Positions 15,494 through 23,132 of a stretch of DNA of 64,000 nt are shown here, in pieces. The DNA is from Ignavibacteria bacterium. GTDB lineage: Bacteria > Bacteroidota > Ignavibacteria > Kapaibacteriales > UBA4661. Position 1 is the first letter of the stretch; each line of letters opens with the position of its first letter. The notes beneath the pieces are model-generated. The model ran no database searches, had not been told where the DNA came from, and saw only the letters and a program-made list of their open reading frames with translations. Location of the stretch: the NCBI GenBank assembly GCA_013298775.1, contig JAAFIV010000019.1, positions 1 to 64,000 on the forward strand. The letters run 5' to 3'. A program made the position numbers and the translations under genes.

Positions 15494-17365
15494 TTACATC
15501 TCAGAATCCTCGCCAATACTGCCAAGCAAGCCTTCTGGCACGTGTGGGCGCACCATCACTACTTCCTCGCGCTCCATTATCACCGCTCCAACAGCTGCTC
15601 CTTTAGGCTTGCGGACGTACTTCTTCTGCGTGTAGGCAACGGGCGCGAGTTTTGCATTCCGCGCTTTGGAAAAATATGCAGCAATGGCGGCAGCTTGCTC
15701 CAAGACGAGCTTCGGTGGCTTCTGCTTTTGGCTTGTGCCGCTCGCTTTCAAAACAGCGTGCGAGCCAGGAACGCCGCGTGCATGAAACCAGTAATCTTGC
15801 GGCTTGGCAAAGCGTACCGTGAGTTCGTCGTTATCGGCAGCCGTTTTGCCGACGTAGAGCGTGTGCGATTCGTCAAGAGGAAATTCGCGGAAGCGTGTTG
15901 TTTTCTGGTGTGAAGGCGTGTTTGGACTGTTTTTTTGTCCATGTTTTTGTACTTCGCTCATAATGCGTTCACAATCTTGTTCGTTTGTGGCATGGGAAAG
16001 TTGCTGGTGTAATTGCTCCAAACGCTTGATTTCACCAGCGTACCAGCCTTCGCGCTGTGTTCGGCGTTTGCGAGAATCTTTCGCGCGGGCAGCTTTTGCA
16101 AAAAAATCTTCGGCGTTCTCACGTAGGCTTAATGCGGCTTGCAAGGGAATATGCACCATTTCGCCATCCCAGTTCGGTACGTCCAGCGCAGACACGCCTT
16201 TTTGGTTGATATTTGGCTGAGAAAGGAGCAATTCTGCCCAGAGTTGCCGCTCCATTGCTCGTGTGCCGCCGTCGGTATCTTGCCGAATGTGCGCTTCGGC
16301 GCGTTCTGCTTTGTGTTTCAAAAAGCGCACGCGTTCTTCTGTTGCCGCATACAGCTCGTGGAATCTGGCTTCACGGGTATTCATCCGAATACATTCCTGA
16401 ATCGCCTCGCTTATGGACGCATATCGCGCTTCCACCTGACATTTGGTAAGATGAAGCACCGCAACAAAAGGTTTATTTTTGCGCGATGCGTGGCTGGATG
16501 CAAGATGAGATGCGGGATTTGATGAAGGAGATGAATGTTCTTTCCGAAGAATAGCATACTCCGAAGCCGATAAACACTCGTTTCGCACGTCCTCCGCGAC
16601 GAGAGTAATATCTTCGAGTGCATCATGAATATGGCTTGCACCCAGTATTTCCGAGCCTTCCACGCCAAGACGGAGAAGCACTTCTTCAGCGTATATTTTG
16701 CCTAATCCATACTCTGCTTGTGCCAATGCCGCATGGATAGTGGTTTCTGGCGGAAAATCAGCAAGGCGACGGGGTGGATTGGTGCGCACACGAAACGGCG
16801 TATTGGCAAGCGCAGAGGAAGCTCGAAAGCTCGTAATGATGCTCTGTTCGTGTTGTTCCTCTACGACGGGGACAAGAGTATCTGCGTTACTAACGACTAC
16901 AGGCTTCGGTAGAGCAGACACTCTTGTCTGCTCAAATTTCTGCTCAAATTTCTGCTCAATTTTTTGCTCAAACAAGGTTGTACAAATCGCATTTGCTGAA
17001 GAATGTTCTTCCAGCGCGTTCCAGCCCGCAAAGACGATACAATGCAAGGTGTAGGGTGGTAAATGCAAGAGGAGAATGCGCTCATCTGCAAGCATTTCTG
17101 CGCTTTGCAGGGTGCGTCCGATAAGTTCGGGAAAACAATCCAGCGTGTTTTTGCGAGCGCGTGAGAATGTATCTTTGCAAAAAACAGCACCATTTCGGCT
17201 ATCAAAATGGCACTCAATAACGCATGAATACTTGCCTTGTTCACGCTCAAAGACGAAGTGCAGTGTGTTCTTTTCCTGCGTAAAACATTCGGTGAGAAAT
17301 GCGCCCCCAGCACGCGCATTGATTTCACGGGCAACATGGTGTAAAGTGTAGTAATGAAGCTGCAT
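15494..17365 (-). CDS. rqcH: NFACT-domain ribosome quality-control protein RqcH-like
   Basis: A 623-residue protein of the NFACT (FbpA/RqcH/NEMF/Tae2) family. The N-terminal NFACT-N domain begins MQLHYYTLHHVAREINAR; the middle is helical coiled coil (about 345-470, AEERVRFLKHKAERAEAH and KRLEQLHQQLSH); the C-terminal NFACT-R domain (about 500-600) contains DYWFHARGVPGSHAVLK and KYVRKPKGAAVGAV. RqcH recruits tRNA-Ala to obstructed large subunits to build Ala tails. The conserved Asp-Arg pair used for tRNA contact seems to read Glu95-Arg96 here. A tandem 12-bp repeat (about 16926-16972) encodes repeated EQKFEQ units, an acidic insert at about residues 131-148. Family is certain, RqcH activity likely. 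Confidence 0.85.
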   Translation of the reverse strand: MQLHYYTLHHVAREINARAGGAFLTECFTQEKNTLHFVFEREQGKYSCVIECHFDSRNGAVFCKDTFSRARKNTLDCFPELIGRTLQSAEMLADERILLLHLPPYTLHCIVFAGWNALEEHSSANAICTTLFEQKIEQKFEQKFEQTRVSALPKPVVVSNADTLVPVVEEQHEQSIITSFRASSALANTPFRVRTNPPRRLADFPPETTIHAALAQAEYGLGKIYAEEVLLRLGVEGSEILGASHIHDALEDITLVAEDVRNECLSASEYAILRKEHSSPSSNPASHLASSHASRKNKPFVAVLHLTKCQVEARYASISEAIQECIRMNTREARFHELYAATEERVRFLKHKAERAEAHIRQDTDGGTRAMERQLWAELLLSQPNINQKGVSALDVPNWDGEMVHIPLQAALSLRENAEDFFAKAARAKDSRKRRTQREGWYAGEIKRLEQLHQQLSHATNEQDCERIMSEVQKHGQKNSPNTPSHQKTTRFREFPLDESHTLYVGKTAADNDELTVRFAKPQDYWFHARGVPGSHAVLKASGTSQKQKPPKLVLEQAAAIAAYFSKARNAKLAPVAYTQKKYVRKPKGAAVGAVIMEREEVVMVRPHVPEGLLGSIGEDSEM

Positions 17366-17400
17366 ACGGAGAGGTTGTACGAAAGATTTTTTGGTGCTAC

Positions 17401-17567
17401 ATGATTTCAGTTGGAAAGAATCCTTACCCCATTAGTGGCACAGACATTCTTGTCTGTGAGTGGTAGTGCGGGATTCAGGTGGAAAACACAGACAAGAATG
17501 TCTGTGCCACTATTTGTTTTTTTACCTTTTCAACCCAATACCATACCTGATTTCCAACTGAAATCAT
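17401..17567. repeat. Large palindrome enclosing family D element (copy D1)
   Basis: The outer arms atgatttcagttggaaa (17401-17417) and tttccaactgaaatcat (17551-17567) are perfect 17-bp complements. Inside lies family D copy 1 (17433-17512): tagtggcacagacattcttg ... caagaatgtctgtgccacta, with the central word gcgggattcaggtgg. Located between the rqcH-like gene and the PD40-OmpA gene. Confidence 0.88.
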
Positions 17568-17649
17568 TTAGTACCGATTTTTTTGCTCAATGAGTTCGGG
17601 GAGACACGACGATACACTTACAACACAAGTATTGATAAGGCTTGTACGC

Positions 17650-20334
17650 TCAATCCTTACTCGCCGCCTCGACGGGCGTTTCGATAATCACCTGCACGGT
17701 GCGATTGTAAAAGCGTCCTTCGGGCAAATCATTCGGAAAAAGCGGCTCTACCTCGCCAACGCCCTTAGAATCTAGTGTTTTGTACTTGTTCGCTGCCAAA
17801 CGCACCACTTCTTCCTTCGCCTTCGCGCCGCGTGAAGCGGACAGCGTTTGGTTGTATTCGTCCGAGCCAATCACGTCTGTATGCCCGACCACAAGAGCGT
17901 CGGAGCTTGTTGTGAGGCGCGGCAGCACGTATTCTCGAATAATGCGGCTATTCATCGGTCCAACGTCGGATTTGTCGAAAGGAAACATGATAAGATTGTA
18001 GCGTTCAAGCGTCTTGTCGGCAACGTTTTCCCGTTTTTTGTCGTCAGTGCTGATGCGTCGCACAGGTATCGTTATTGCATTCGACAAACACTCATTTCCT
18101 GAGGCATCGGTAACGGAAAAGACGGCTGTAAGTGCGGTATCACCAAGCGGAAAATCTTCATTGGAATTTTTCCAATTCCACGAAATTGTACCATTCGTCG
18201 AAACATTATCAAAGCGTTTCCACTCCTTACCTGCGCGGTAGATGATGAGCGCACGCTTTGTGCCTTGTAGCGTGGAAGCCGCACCACTATTTGTCTTGAG
18301 TGCAATATTACCCTGATTGCCGCTTCCCGTCTGCTGTCCAGAAGATTTCGACCCCGCGAATGAAAATCCAATACTCGGCGACGGCGTAGAAATGGCGGGC
18401 GTTCTATCAACAACAGGCTTGATAATATCCCAATCCTCAGCAAGAATTTCCACGCGGCGATTTTCTTCTGCACCTAAGGAATCATCGCGGTTTGAGGGAA
18501 CGGCGGGTAAATCGCGTGCGCTTACTTTCATGCGCTTTTCGCTAATCCCCCAGACATCGCGCAAATACGTAAAGACCGCATCAGCACGAGATTTGGAGAG
18601 ACCTTTCGCCTTTTCTGCCACTGATTGCTGTGCGTTGCAGCCGACAATACTTATCGTGGATTTCGGAAATTTCTGTAAGCGCGAACCGAAGATGTTCAGC
18701 GTGTGGTAGTATTTATCCAGCGTTTCGCCACGCAAACGTTCTTCATCGAAAGAAGCGGCTTCCTGTGCGCTTTTGAAGACGTGATACCGCGCTGGCATCG
18801 TTGCTTTTCCTTCCTCAAAAAAGACGTAATTCAAAATCCGATTCACGCTCACGCTCACCACTTCTTCCATGATAAATCCCTGAAAGCCTTCGCGCATCAG
18901 CTTTGCCGTAGAAGCGCGTGGCGTAAAATCGCGCTTTGCGAGCGTCGCTGCCAGTTCGGGACGCGCTCCAAAAACGAGTTCTACGGGTGCAAGTTCGGGC
19001 ATTGCCTCATATCCGCCGCTTGCCGTTACTTTCGGGCGCACCAATACAAGCGTTTGCGTGAGCTGTCCGAATTTTGCGTGTTGCGCAGTAATGGCGAGGC
19101 GAAGCGTGTCGGCGGGTTTATCAAGCGGACCAAAATCGTAATCGTTGAGAACGGTTTCAAGCGTGGTGCGGTTGCGCCCGTCCAACGCCTCGCGCAGGGT
19201 GCGCTTGGTGATGGGATTATAGACACTCACCGTTGCGGCGGTATTCTGCTCGCTGCAGCCATCCAAAACCCGCACAGAAAGCGGGATTGCGAGCGACAAC
19301 GAACTTTGCGGTACGAATGCCATGAACATATCGTAATTACCTTGCGCATTTGGAATATCGGCGCGGCGCGAAGCAAAGTAGAGAACATCGCGCGAGGCGG
19401 GCGTGGAAAGAAATGCTTCATCGGCATCAGTATTTATCGGCTTTCCAAGGTTTCGTGGCTGCGACCATTTATCTTTTTGGTCGCGGACGGACACGTAAAA
19501 GTCTGTTTTGCCGTAATTTGGCTGGTGTCCTTCTGAGGAGAAAAACAATTCCCGATTATTCGCAGCAATAAAGGGCGAACAATCCCGAAACGGTGTGTTG
19601 ATGGTATTTCCAGCGTTTTTTGCGGGCAGCCACACTCTTTTCTGCGCATCGTAATCGGAGTACCAAATATCCATTTCCCCAAGTCCGCCCGGACGCGATG
19701 AGGCAAAGTACAAGCGCGACCCATCAGGGCTGATAGACGGCTGGCTATCCCAATCTTCAGAATTGACCGCCGTACCAAGATTGCGCGGAATACCCCATTC
19801 GCCGTTGTCGTTCAGTTCCACCATGTAAATATCGCACGCATAATCAACATCGGATGCCGTCGCTGATTTCTTTTTGCGCAGCACATCGGGGCGGTCGCAG
19901 CCCGTGAAAAACATTGTGCGGCGATTTGCGGAAATAGAGGGAATACCTTCGTTCAGCGCAGTATTCAAGCCATTATCTTTTGGGCGGCGTAGCGTGTCCA
20001 TATTGCGCGGTTCAGCAAATATGGTATCAAGGCGATTCTTTTTCTGCACTTGCCAAAAGTCGTGTGAAATGGTCGTTGCGTTCAGCATGCGGCTTCCGGG
20101 ACGGTCGGAAATAAAATACAGTGTTTTACCGTCGGGACTAATACTCGGCGCGTAGTCCAAACCCGCATGGTTGAGGGGTTTTCCAGGATTGACAATGCGC
20201 ACATTTTTCGCATTGAATAAATCTCCTTGCTGGGCAAATGCTCTGTTTGTAAAAAAGCAAAGAGCCGTACACGCAAGTAACCATGAAGCGGGAAAGAAAA
20301 TATTACAACGAGAATATAAAAGTAATGTTTGCAT
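17650..20334 (-). CDS. PD40 beta-propeller protein with two OmpA-like domains
   Basis: An 894-residue exported protein: signal peptide (about 1-35, ending NRAFAQ), WD40-like PD40 repeats (about 40-330) shown by YAPSISPDGKTLYFISDRPG, QPSISPDGSRLYFASSRPGG and AFLSTPASRDVLYFASRR, then two OmpA-like peptidoglycan-binding modules. The first (about 500-640) carries ISIVGCNAQQSVAEKAKGLS and NRRVEILAE; the second (about 790-885) carries FPFDKSDVGPMNSRII and VVGHTDVIGSDEYNQTLSA. An Ig-like segment separates them. Such proteins tether the outer membrane to the cell wall in Bacteroidota. The start at 20334 restores the signal peptide; the upstream in-frame extension is repeat-derived (family B at 20371). 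Confidence 0.88.
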   Translation of the reverse strand: MQTLLLYSRCNIFFPASWLLACTALCFFTNRAFAQQGDLFNAKNVRIVNPGKPLNHAGLDYAPSISPDGKTLYFISDRPGSRMLNATTISHDFWQVQKKNRLDTIFAEPRNMDTLRRPKDNGLNTALNEGIPSISANRRTMFFTGCDRPDVLRKKKSATASDVDYACDIYMVELNDNGEWGIPRNLGTAVNSEDWDSQPSISPDGSRLYFASSRPGGLGEMDIWYSDYDAQKRVWLPAKNAGNTINTPFRDCSPFIAANNRELFFSSEGHQPNYGKTDFYVSVRDQKDKWSQPRNLGKPINTDADEAFLSTPASRDVLYFASRRADIPNAQGNYDMFMAFVPQSSLSLAIPLSVRVLDGCSEQNTAATVSVYNPITKRTLREALDGRNRTTLETVLNDYDFGPLDKPADTLRLAITAQHAKFGQLTQTLVLVRPKVTASGGYEAMPELAPVELVFGARPELAATLAKRDFTPRASTAKLMREGFQGFIMEEVVSVSVNRILNYVFFEEGKATMPARYHVFKSAQEAASFDEERLRGETLDKYYHTLNIFGSRLQKFPKSTISIVGCNAQQSVAEKAKGLSKSRADAVFTYLRDVWGISEKRMKVSARDLPAVPSNRDDSLGAEENRRVEILAEDWDIIKPVVDRTPAISTPSPSIGFSFAGSKSSGQQTGSGNQGNIALKTNSGAASTLQGTKRALIIYRAGKEWKRFDNVSTNGTISWNWKNSNEDFPLGDTALTAVFSVTDASGNECLSNAITIPVRRISTDDKKRENVADKTLERYNLIMFPFDKSDVGPMNSRIIREYVLPRLTTSSDALVVGHTDVIGSDEYNQTLSASRGAKAKEEVVRLAANKYKTLDSKGVGEVEPLFPNDLPEGRFYNRTVQVIIETPVEAASKD

Positions 20335-20370
20335 GGGTGAGAGTAAAACAAGGAAAAAATCATTGTTGCC

Positions 20371-20468
20371 ACCCTCACCCAACCCTCTCCCAGAAGGAGA
20401 GGGCTTCAGAGCTGTTTCGGCAAACCCTCGCCCTTTGGGAGAGGGTCTCGCGTAGCGAGGGGTGAGGG
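20371..20468. repeat. Family B structured repeat, copy 3
   Basis: ccctcacccaaccctctccc ... gagggtctcgcgtagcgagg then ggtgaggg, in the opposite orientation to the copy at 10576. It lies directly upstream of the PD40-OmpA gene and reads into its frame, which explains the spurious N-terminal extension there. Confidence 0.85.
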
Positions 20469-20489
20469 AAATATCGATTTAAAACAACA

Positions 20490-20520
20490 TGAGAGCCTGA
20501 TTATGAAAATCAGACCCTCA
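20490..20520. repeat. Short family C repeat, copy 2
   Basis: tgagagcctgattatgaaaa then tcagaccctca: a minimal, single-stem version of family C beside the family B copy at 20371, downstream of the outer-membrane protein gene that ends at 20537. Confidence 0.6.
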
Positions 20521-20536
20521 CGAATGCGCGTGCGGT

Positions 20537-21448
20537 TTAATTACTCGCGTCTTGAAGATTCATTTTCAACGTGAGAAGCACTTGCAACGAGCCGATACGG
20601 AAATCGCGTCCTGCTTCTGACATATTGGTCAAGGGGAAAATATACTGCACAAAGGGCGACAAACGAAAGCGACCGCCTTCTCTGCCAAGTGGGATTTCCG
20701 CGCCCGCAGCAAGGCTCAGTCCGAGTTGCAGTGGATTCACACGTGCGACAGAGCTGTCCTGCACCACGCGCCGCAAGCCGCCTGTGCCAAGCGAATCCAC
20801 AATGATTTCTACTTGCGAAACCTCACCATTGGGAAGGCGTACCGTTGGCTGCTCGACAATTTTTGTGTGGCGAATGCGGCTCGAAAGAACGTACCCAACT
20901 TGAACGCCGCCTTGAAAATATACGCTTTGGAGCAATCCTTGTGCTTGGGTGAACGGACTCCACGCCAGATAGGGCGTGAGCGTGAGCATGGAAAAATTTG
21001 CTTCGGCAAGGTGGCGGAAAAGAATCGGAACGATAAAAGACTGCCCGCGTTGCACGAGCGATTCCACCGGAACTCGCTCATATTCAAGGAAGGCAGATGC
21101 GATATTGCGCTGCTCGTACAAGAGACGCGCTCCAAAATTCACCGTTCCCAATCGCCATTGCGGGCTTGGGCTAAAGAGATTTTTTTCATACAACAGACCC
21201 ACCGTCGGACCAATACCGAAGCCACCTGTGAAGGTGCAAGGGCAGCCTGTATCGAATGTGCCAGTGGCATAGTTAAAATTCGGACCAAGGACAATACCGA
21301 TAACATCAGGAACAATGCGCCGTCCAAGCTCAAGTGGCGATGCGCTTTGGGCAAGACTACGCACAGGCGCGAGGCATCCAGACAGAAGAACGAGTGCGAG
21401 AAGGTGCTGGAGCAAGCGTGCGCGATGGGTGGTGAGGGAAGATTTCAT
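20537..21448 (-). CDS. Outer-membrane beta-barrel protein, family unknown
   Basis: A 303-residue protein with a signal peptide (MKSSLTTHRARLLQHLLALV..., ending RSLAQS), possibly a lipoprotein because LLSGC resembles a lipobox (Cys about residue 24). The mature part alternates polar and aromatic residues in many short strands (RLGTVNFGARLLYEQR, FSMLTLTPYLAW, RLSPFVQYIFPL) and ends QVLLTLKMNLQD, suggesting a barrel of about 10-14 strands. No family was recognised. The start at 21448 is set by the signal peptide. It precedes the PD40-OmpA gene on the same strand (about 200-bp gap containing repeats), so both envelope proteins could be co-expressed. Confidence 0.65.
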   Translation of the reverse strand: MKSSLTTHRARLLQHLLALVLLSGCLAPVRSLAQSASPLELGRRIVPDVIGIVLGPNFNYATGTFDTGCPCTFTGGFGIGPTVGLLYEKNLFSPSPQWRLGTVNFGARLLYEQRNIASAFLEYERVPVESLVQRGQSFIVPILFRHLAEANFSMLTLTPYLAWSPFTQAQGLLQSVYFQGGVQVGYVLSSRIRHTKIVEQPTVRLPNGEVSQVEIIVDSLGTGGLRRVVQDSSVARVNPLQLGLSLAAGAEIPLGREGGRFRLSPFVQYIFPLTNMSEAGRDFRIGSLQVLLTLKMNLQDASN

Positions 21449-21599
21449 GCGCGGTTGGTGGTGAATTGAACAGAAAAGTGAACGCAACGAGAATAGTCGT
21501 AATAATGTCTCATTCGTGCAGTGCAAATTAGAAAAGGAATCAATGAAATACAAGGCGAAATGCAGGGAAAATCGGAGTGTTTAGCCCAAATTCATACGG

Positions 21600-22205
21600 T
21601 TATTCCTCAAGTGCCTCGTGGTGCTGGGAGCGCGGCGGTAATTCTACGTTTGCATAGACATCAGCAAGGGCGAGGCGAACATCCACCGAGGCAAGATATA
21701 ATGAGCTTTCCAAGCCTAGTGCGTCGGTATAGACCCATTCGTTGCGGTCGTTCAAAAAGTATGACTGGACGCAGTATTTGTATTGCGAAACAAGCACGTA
21801 TTCACGCAGACTAGCAATAGAGCGGTAGAGTTGAAATTTCGTATCGCGGTCGTACATTTCCGTAGAATCGGACAATACTTCGACGATGAGAGTAGGATTG
21901 AGCAGTGTGTCGAACGCATCCGTCTGCAAATCTGCTTTGCCACAGACGACCGTAATATCTGGATAGGTATAAAGCGAGTTTTCGGGAATATGCACACGCA
22001 TATCATTCGCCATCGCATGACATCCTTTCCCTCGCAAAGCATTGTTCAACGCAGTGGTTGTGCTTGAATTGATGATATTATGTGCAAAGGACGCTCCCGC
22101 CATTGCAAAAATCTCACCTTGATAATACTCCGACTTGTAGTCTGCAAGACGCTCGCGGCGAAGATATTCTTCTTGGGAAATGAAGGGTTTGGCGTTTGCG
22201 CTCAT
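21600..22205 (-). CDS. Uma2 family (DUF820) PD-(D/E)XK nuclease-like protein
   Basis: A 201-residue protein of the Uma2/DUF820 family. The PD-(D/E)XK core is visible as Y-P-D-I-T-V-V-C-G (about 97-105) and LIVEVLSDSTEMYDRDTKFQLYR (about 118-140, with the E-V and the Lys), preceded by SEYYQGEIFAMAGAS and ALRGKGCHAMANDMRVHI. The family is expanded in cyanobacteria, Chloroflexi and Bacteroidota; nuclease activity is predicted from the fold and the biological role is unknown. The start at 22205 (MSANAKPF) matches the family. It lies 71 bp downstream of the PIN-toxin gene on the same strand and might belong to the same small defence or toxin-like cluster. Confidence 0.88.
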   Translation of the reverse strand: MSANAKPFISQEEYLRRERLADYKSEYYQGEIFAMAGASFAHNIINSSTTTALNNALRGKGCHAMANDMRVHIPENSLYTYPDITVVCGKADLQTDAFDTLLNPTLIVEVLSDSTEMYDRDTKFQLYRSIASLREYVLVSQYKYCVQSYFLNDRNEWVYTDALGLESSLYLASVDVRLALADVYANVELPPRSQHHEALEE

Positions 22206-22276
22206 AGCGTTGTTGTGGACAAAATAGGGAAAAGTGATTTCATAAAGGCTGCATCTGAGGGCGTTCTGAGTATGAT

Positions 22277-22687
22277 TTATTCCCAAATAACCTCTATCGG
22301 ATAAAACGGAAACTTGGAATCGCAGGAAATAATCGGCAGTGTTCGATGAATTGTTTGCGCAATAATGATTCTATCGAAAGGATCTTTGTGTTGTTTACCG
22401 TGAATGTTCAGAAACGGCAGAGATGCTTGGATGTGAGTATCTTCTACGGATAATTCAATGAGCGTAATTTCGTGCTTGCGCAGCTCTTCATAAATTGCTT
22501 CCTGAAATGGTTTGGCAAACGTAATTTTTTGCTGCGCCGCCTGAATACTCATCTCCCAAATGCTCACAATACTGAGACAAATATTGTTTTCACCATCTTC
22601 TATCAGACTTTTCGCGGCTTTGGGTATATCGTGCGGTGCATTGATTAAGAAATCAAAGGCAATGGTATCAAGCAAAATATCAGTCAT
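22277..22687 (-). CDS. PIN-domain toxin (VapC-like)
   Basis: A 136-residue PIN-domain protein, a likely Mg-dependent RNase toxin. The acidic residues are all present: Asp7 in LLDTIAF, Glu45 in SIWEM, Asp102 and Asp105 in HKDPFDR, and Asp123 in SCDSKF. The HKDPFDRIIIAQ pattern is that of the PIN subfamily commonly paired with small antitoxins. Its start overlaps the end of the upstream DUF2188-like gene by 8 bp, the usual coupling of toxin-antitoxin operons. The RNA target cannot be predicted. Confidence 0.85.
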   Translation of the reverse strand: MTDILLDTIAFDFLINAPHDIPKAAKSLIEDGENNICLSIVSIWEMSIQAAQQKITFAKPFQEAIYEELRKHEITLIELSVEDTHIQASLPFLNIHGKQHKDPFDRIIIAQTIHRTLPIISCDSKFPFYPIEVIWE

Positions 22688-22943
22688 TCAAATCCTCATC
22701 CCAGCGATGAGGGTCAAGATACAGCACATTACGCCTTCCCAGCCCCAGTAACCGCTTGTTTCCTTCGGGTATTGCGAGGTCGGCATCGTGCTTGAGAGCA
22801 AGTTCTGATGCGTACTTGACGGCATCTTCTTTTTCTTGAAAATGACAAATAGCGTTAATAACGCCTTCTTTACGCACATCCCAGCCGTTATCAGGAATGT
22901 AGCGTAAATAGTATAAATCTCGGATGGTTGGTGGTGTTTGCAT
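22680..22943 (-). CDS. DUF2188-like small protein, putative antitoxin of the PIN toxin
   Basis: An 87-residue protein whose core NGWDVRKEGVINAICHF followed by EKEDAVKYASELALKHDADL and IPEGNKRLLG resembles the DUF2188 pattern (W-x-V-k-x-e-G ... eAi..A...a ... l.i...dG.i). DUF2188 is a small alpha/beta domain not usually named as a VapB antitoxin; its role here is inferred from its position as the first gene of an overlapping pair with a PIN toxin (8-bp overlap). The start at 22943 was chosen because the longer frame upstream is low-quality sequence near the terminator. Confidence 0.65.
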   Translation of the reverse strand: MQTPPTIRDLYYLRYIPDNGWDVRKEGVINAICHFQEKEDAVKYASELALKHDADLAIPEGNKRLLGLGRRNVLYLDPHRWDEDLND

Positions 22944-23050
22944 AAGAGCAGCCTCGTATCTATCGTTGTTTGGGAAGAATGTTTCATTCTTGAACAAAAA
23001 TACTACTTTGCGGTCAAACTTCACAAAAATACAAAAAATTCCCCTTGAGA

Positions 23051-23105
23051 AAACAACAAACCCCTGTACCTGTGCAGAGCGCACGAGTACAGGGGTTTGT
23101 TGTTT
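23051..23105. terminator. Strong intrinsic terminator
   Basis: A perfect 19-bp stem pairs 23051-23069 (ending cccctgtac) with 23087-23105 (starting gtacagggg), with a 17-nt loop and flanking T/A runs. It lies 28 bp beyond the stop of the Oar-like receptor gene and insulates it from the toxin pair. Confidence 0.9.
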
Positions 23106-23132
23106 TATTTCGTTTTTTAGGCGAAAAGCGAA

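Noticed and set aside
18703..19536. 277-codon plus-strand frame
   Set aside because: Antisense to the PD40-OmpA gene; composition is rich in Arg, Cys and His, typical of shadow frames.
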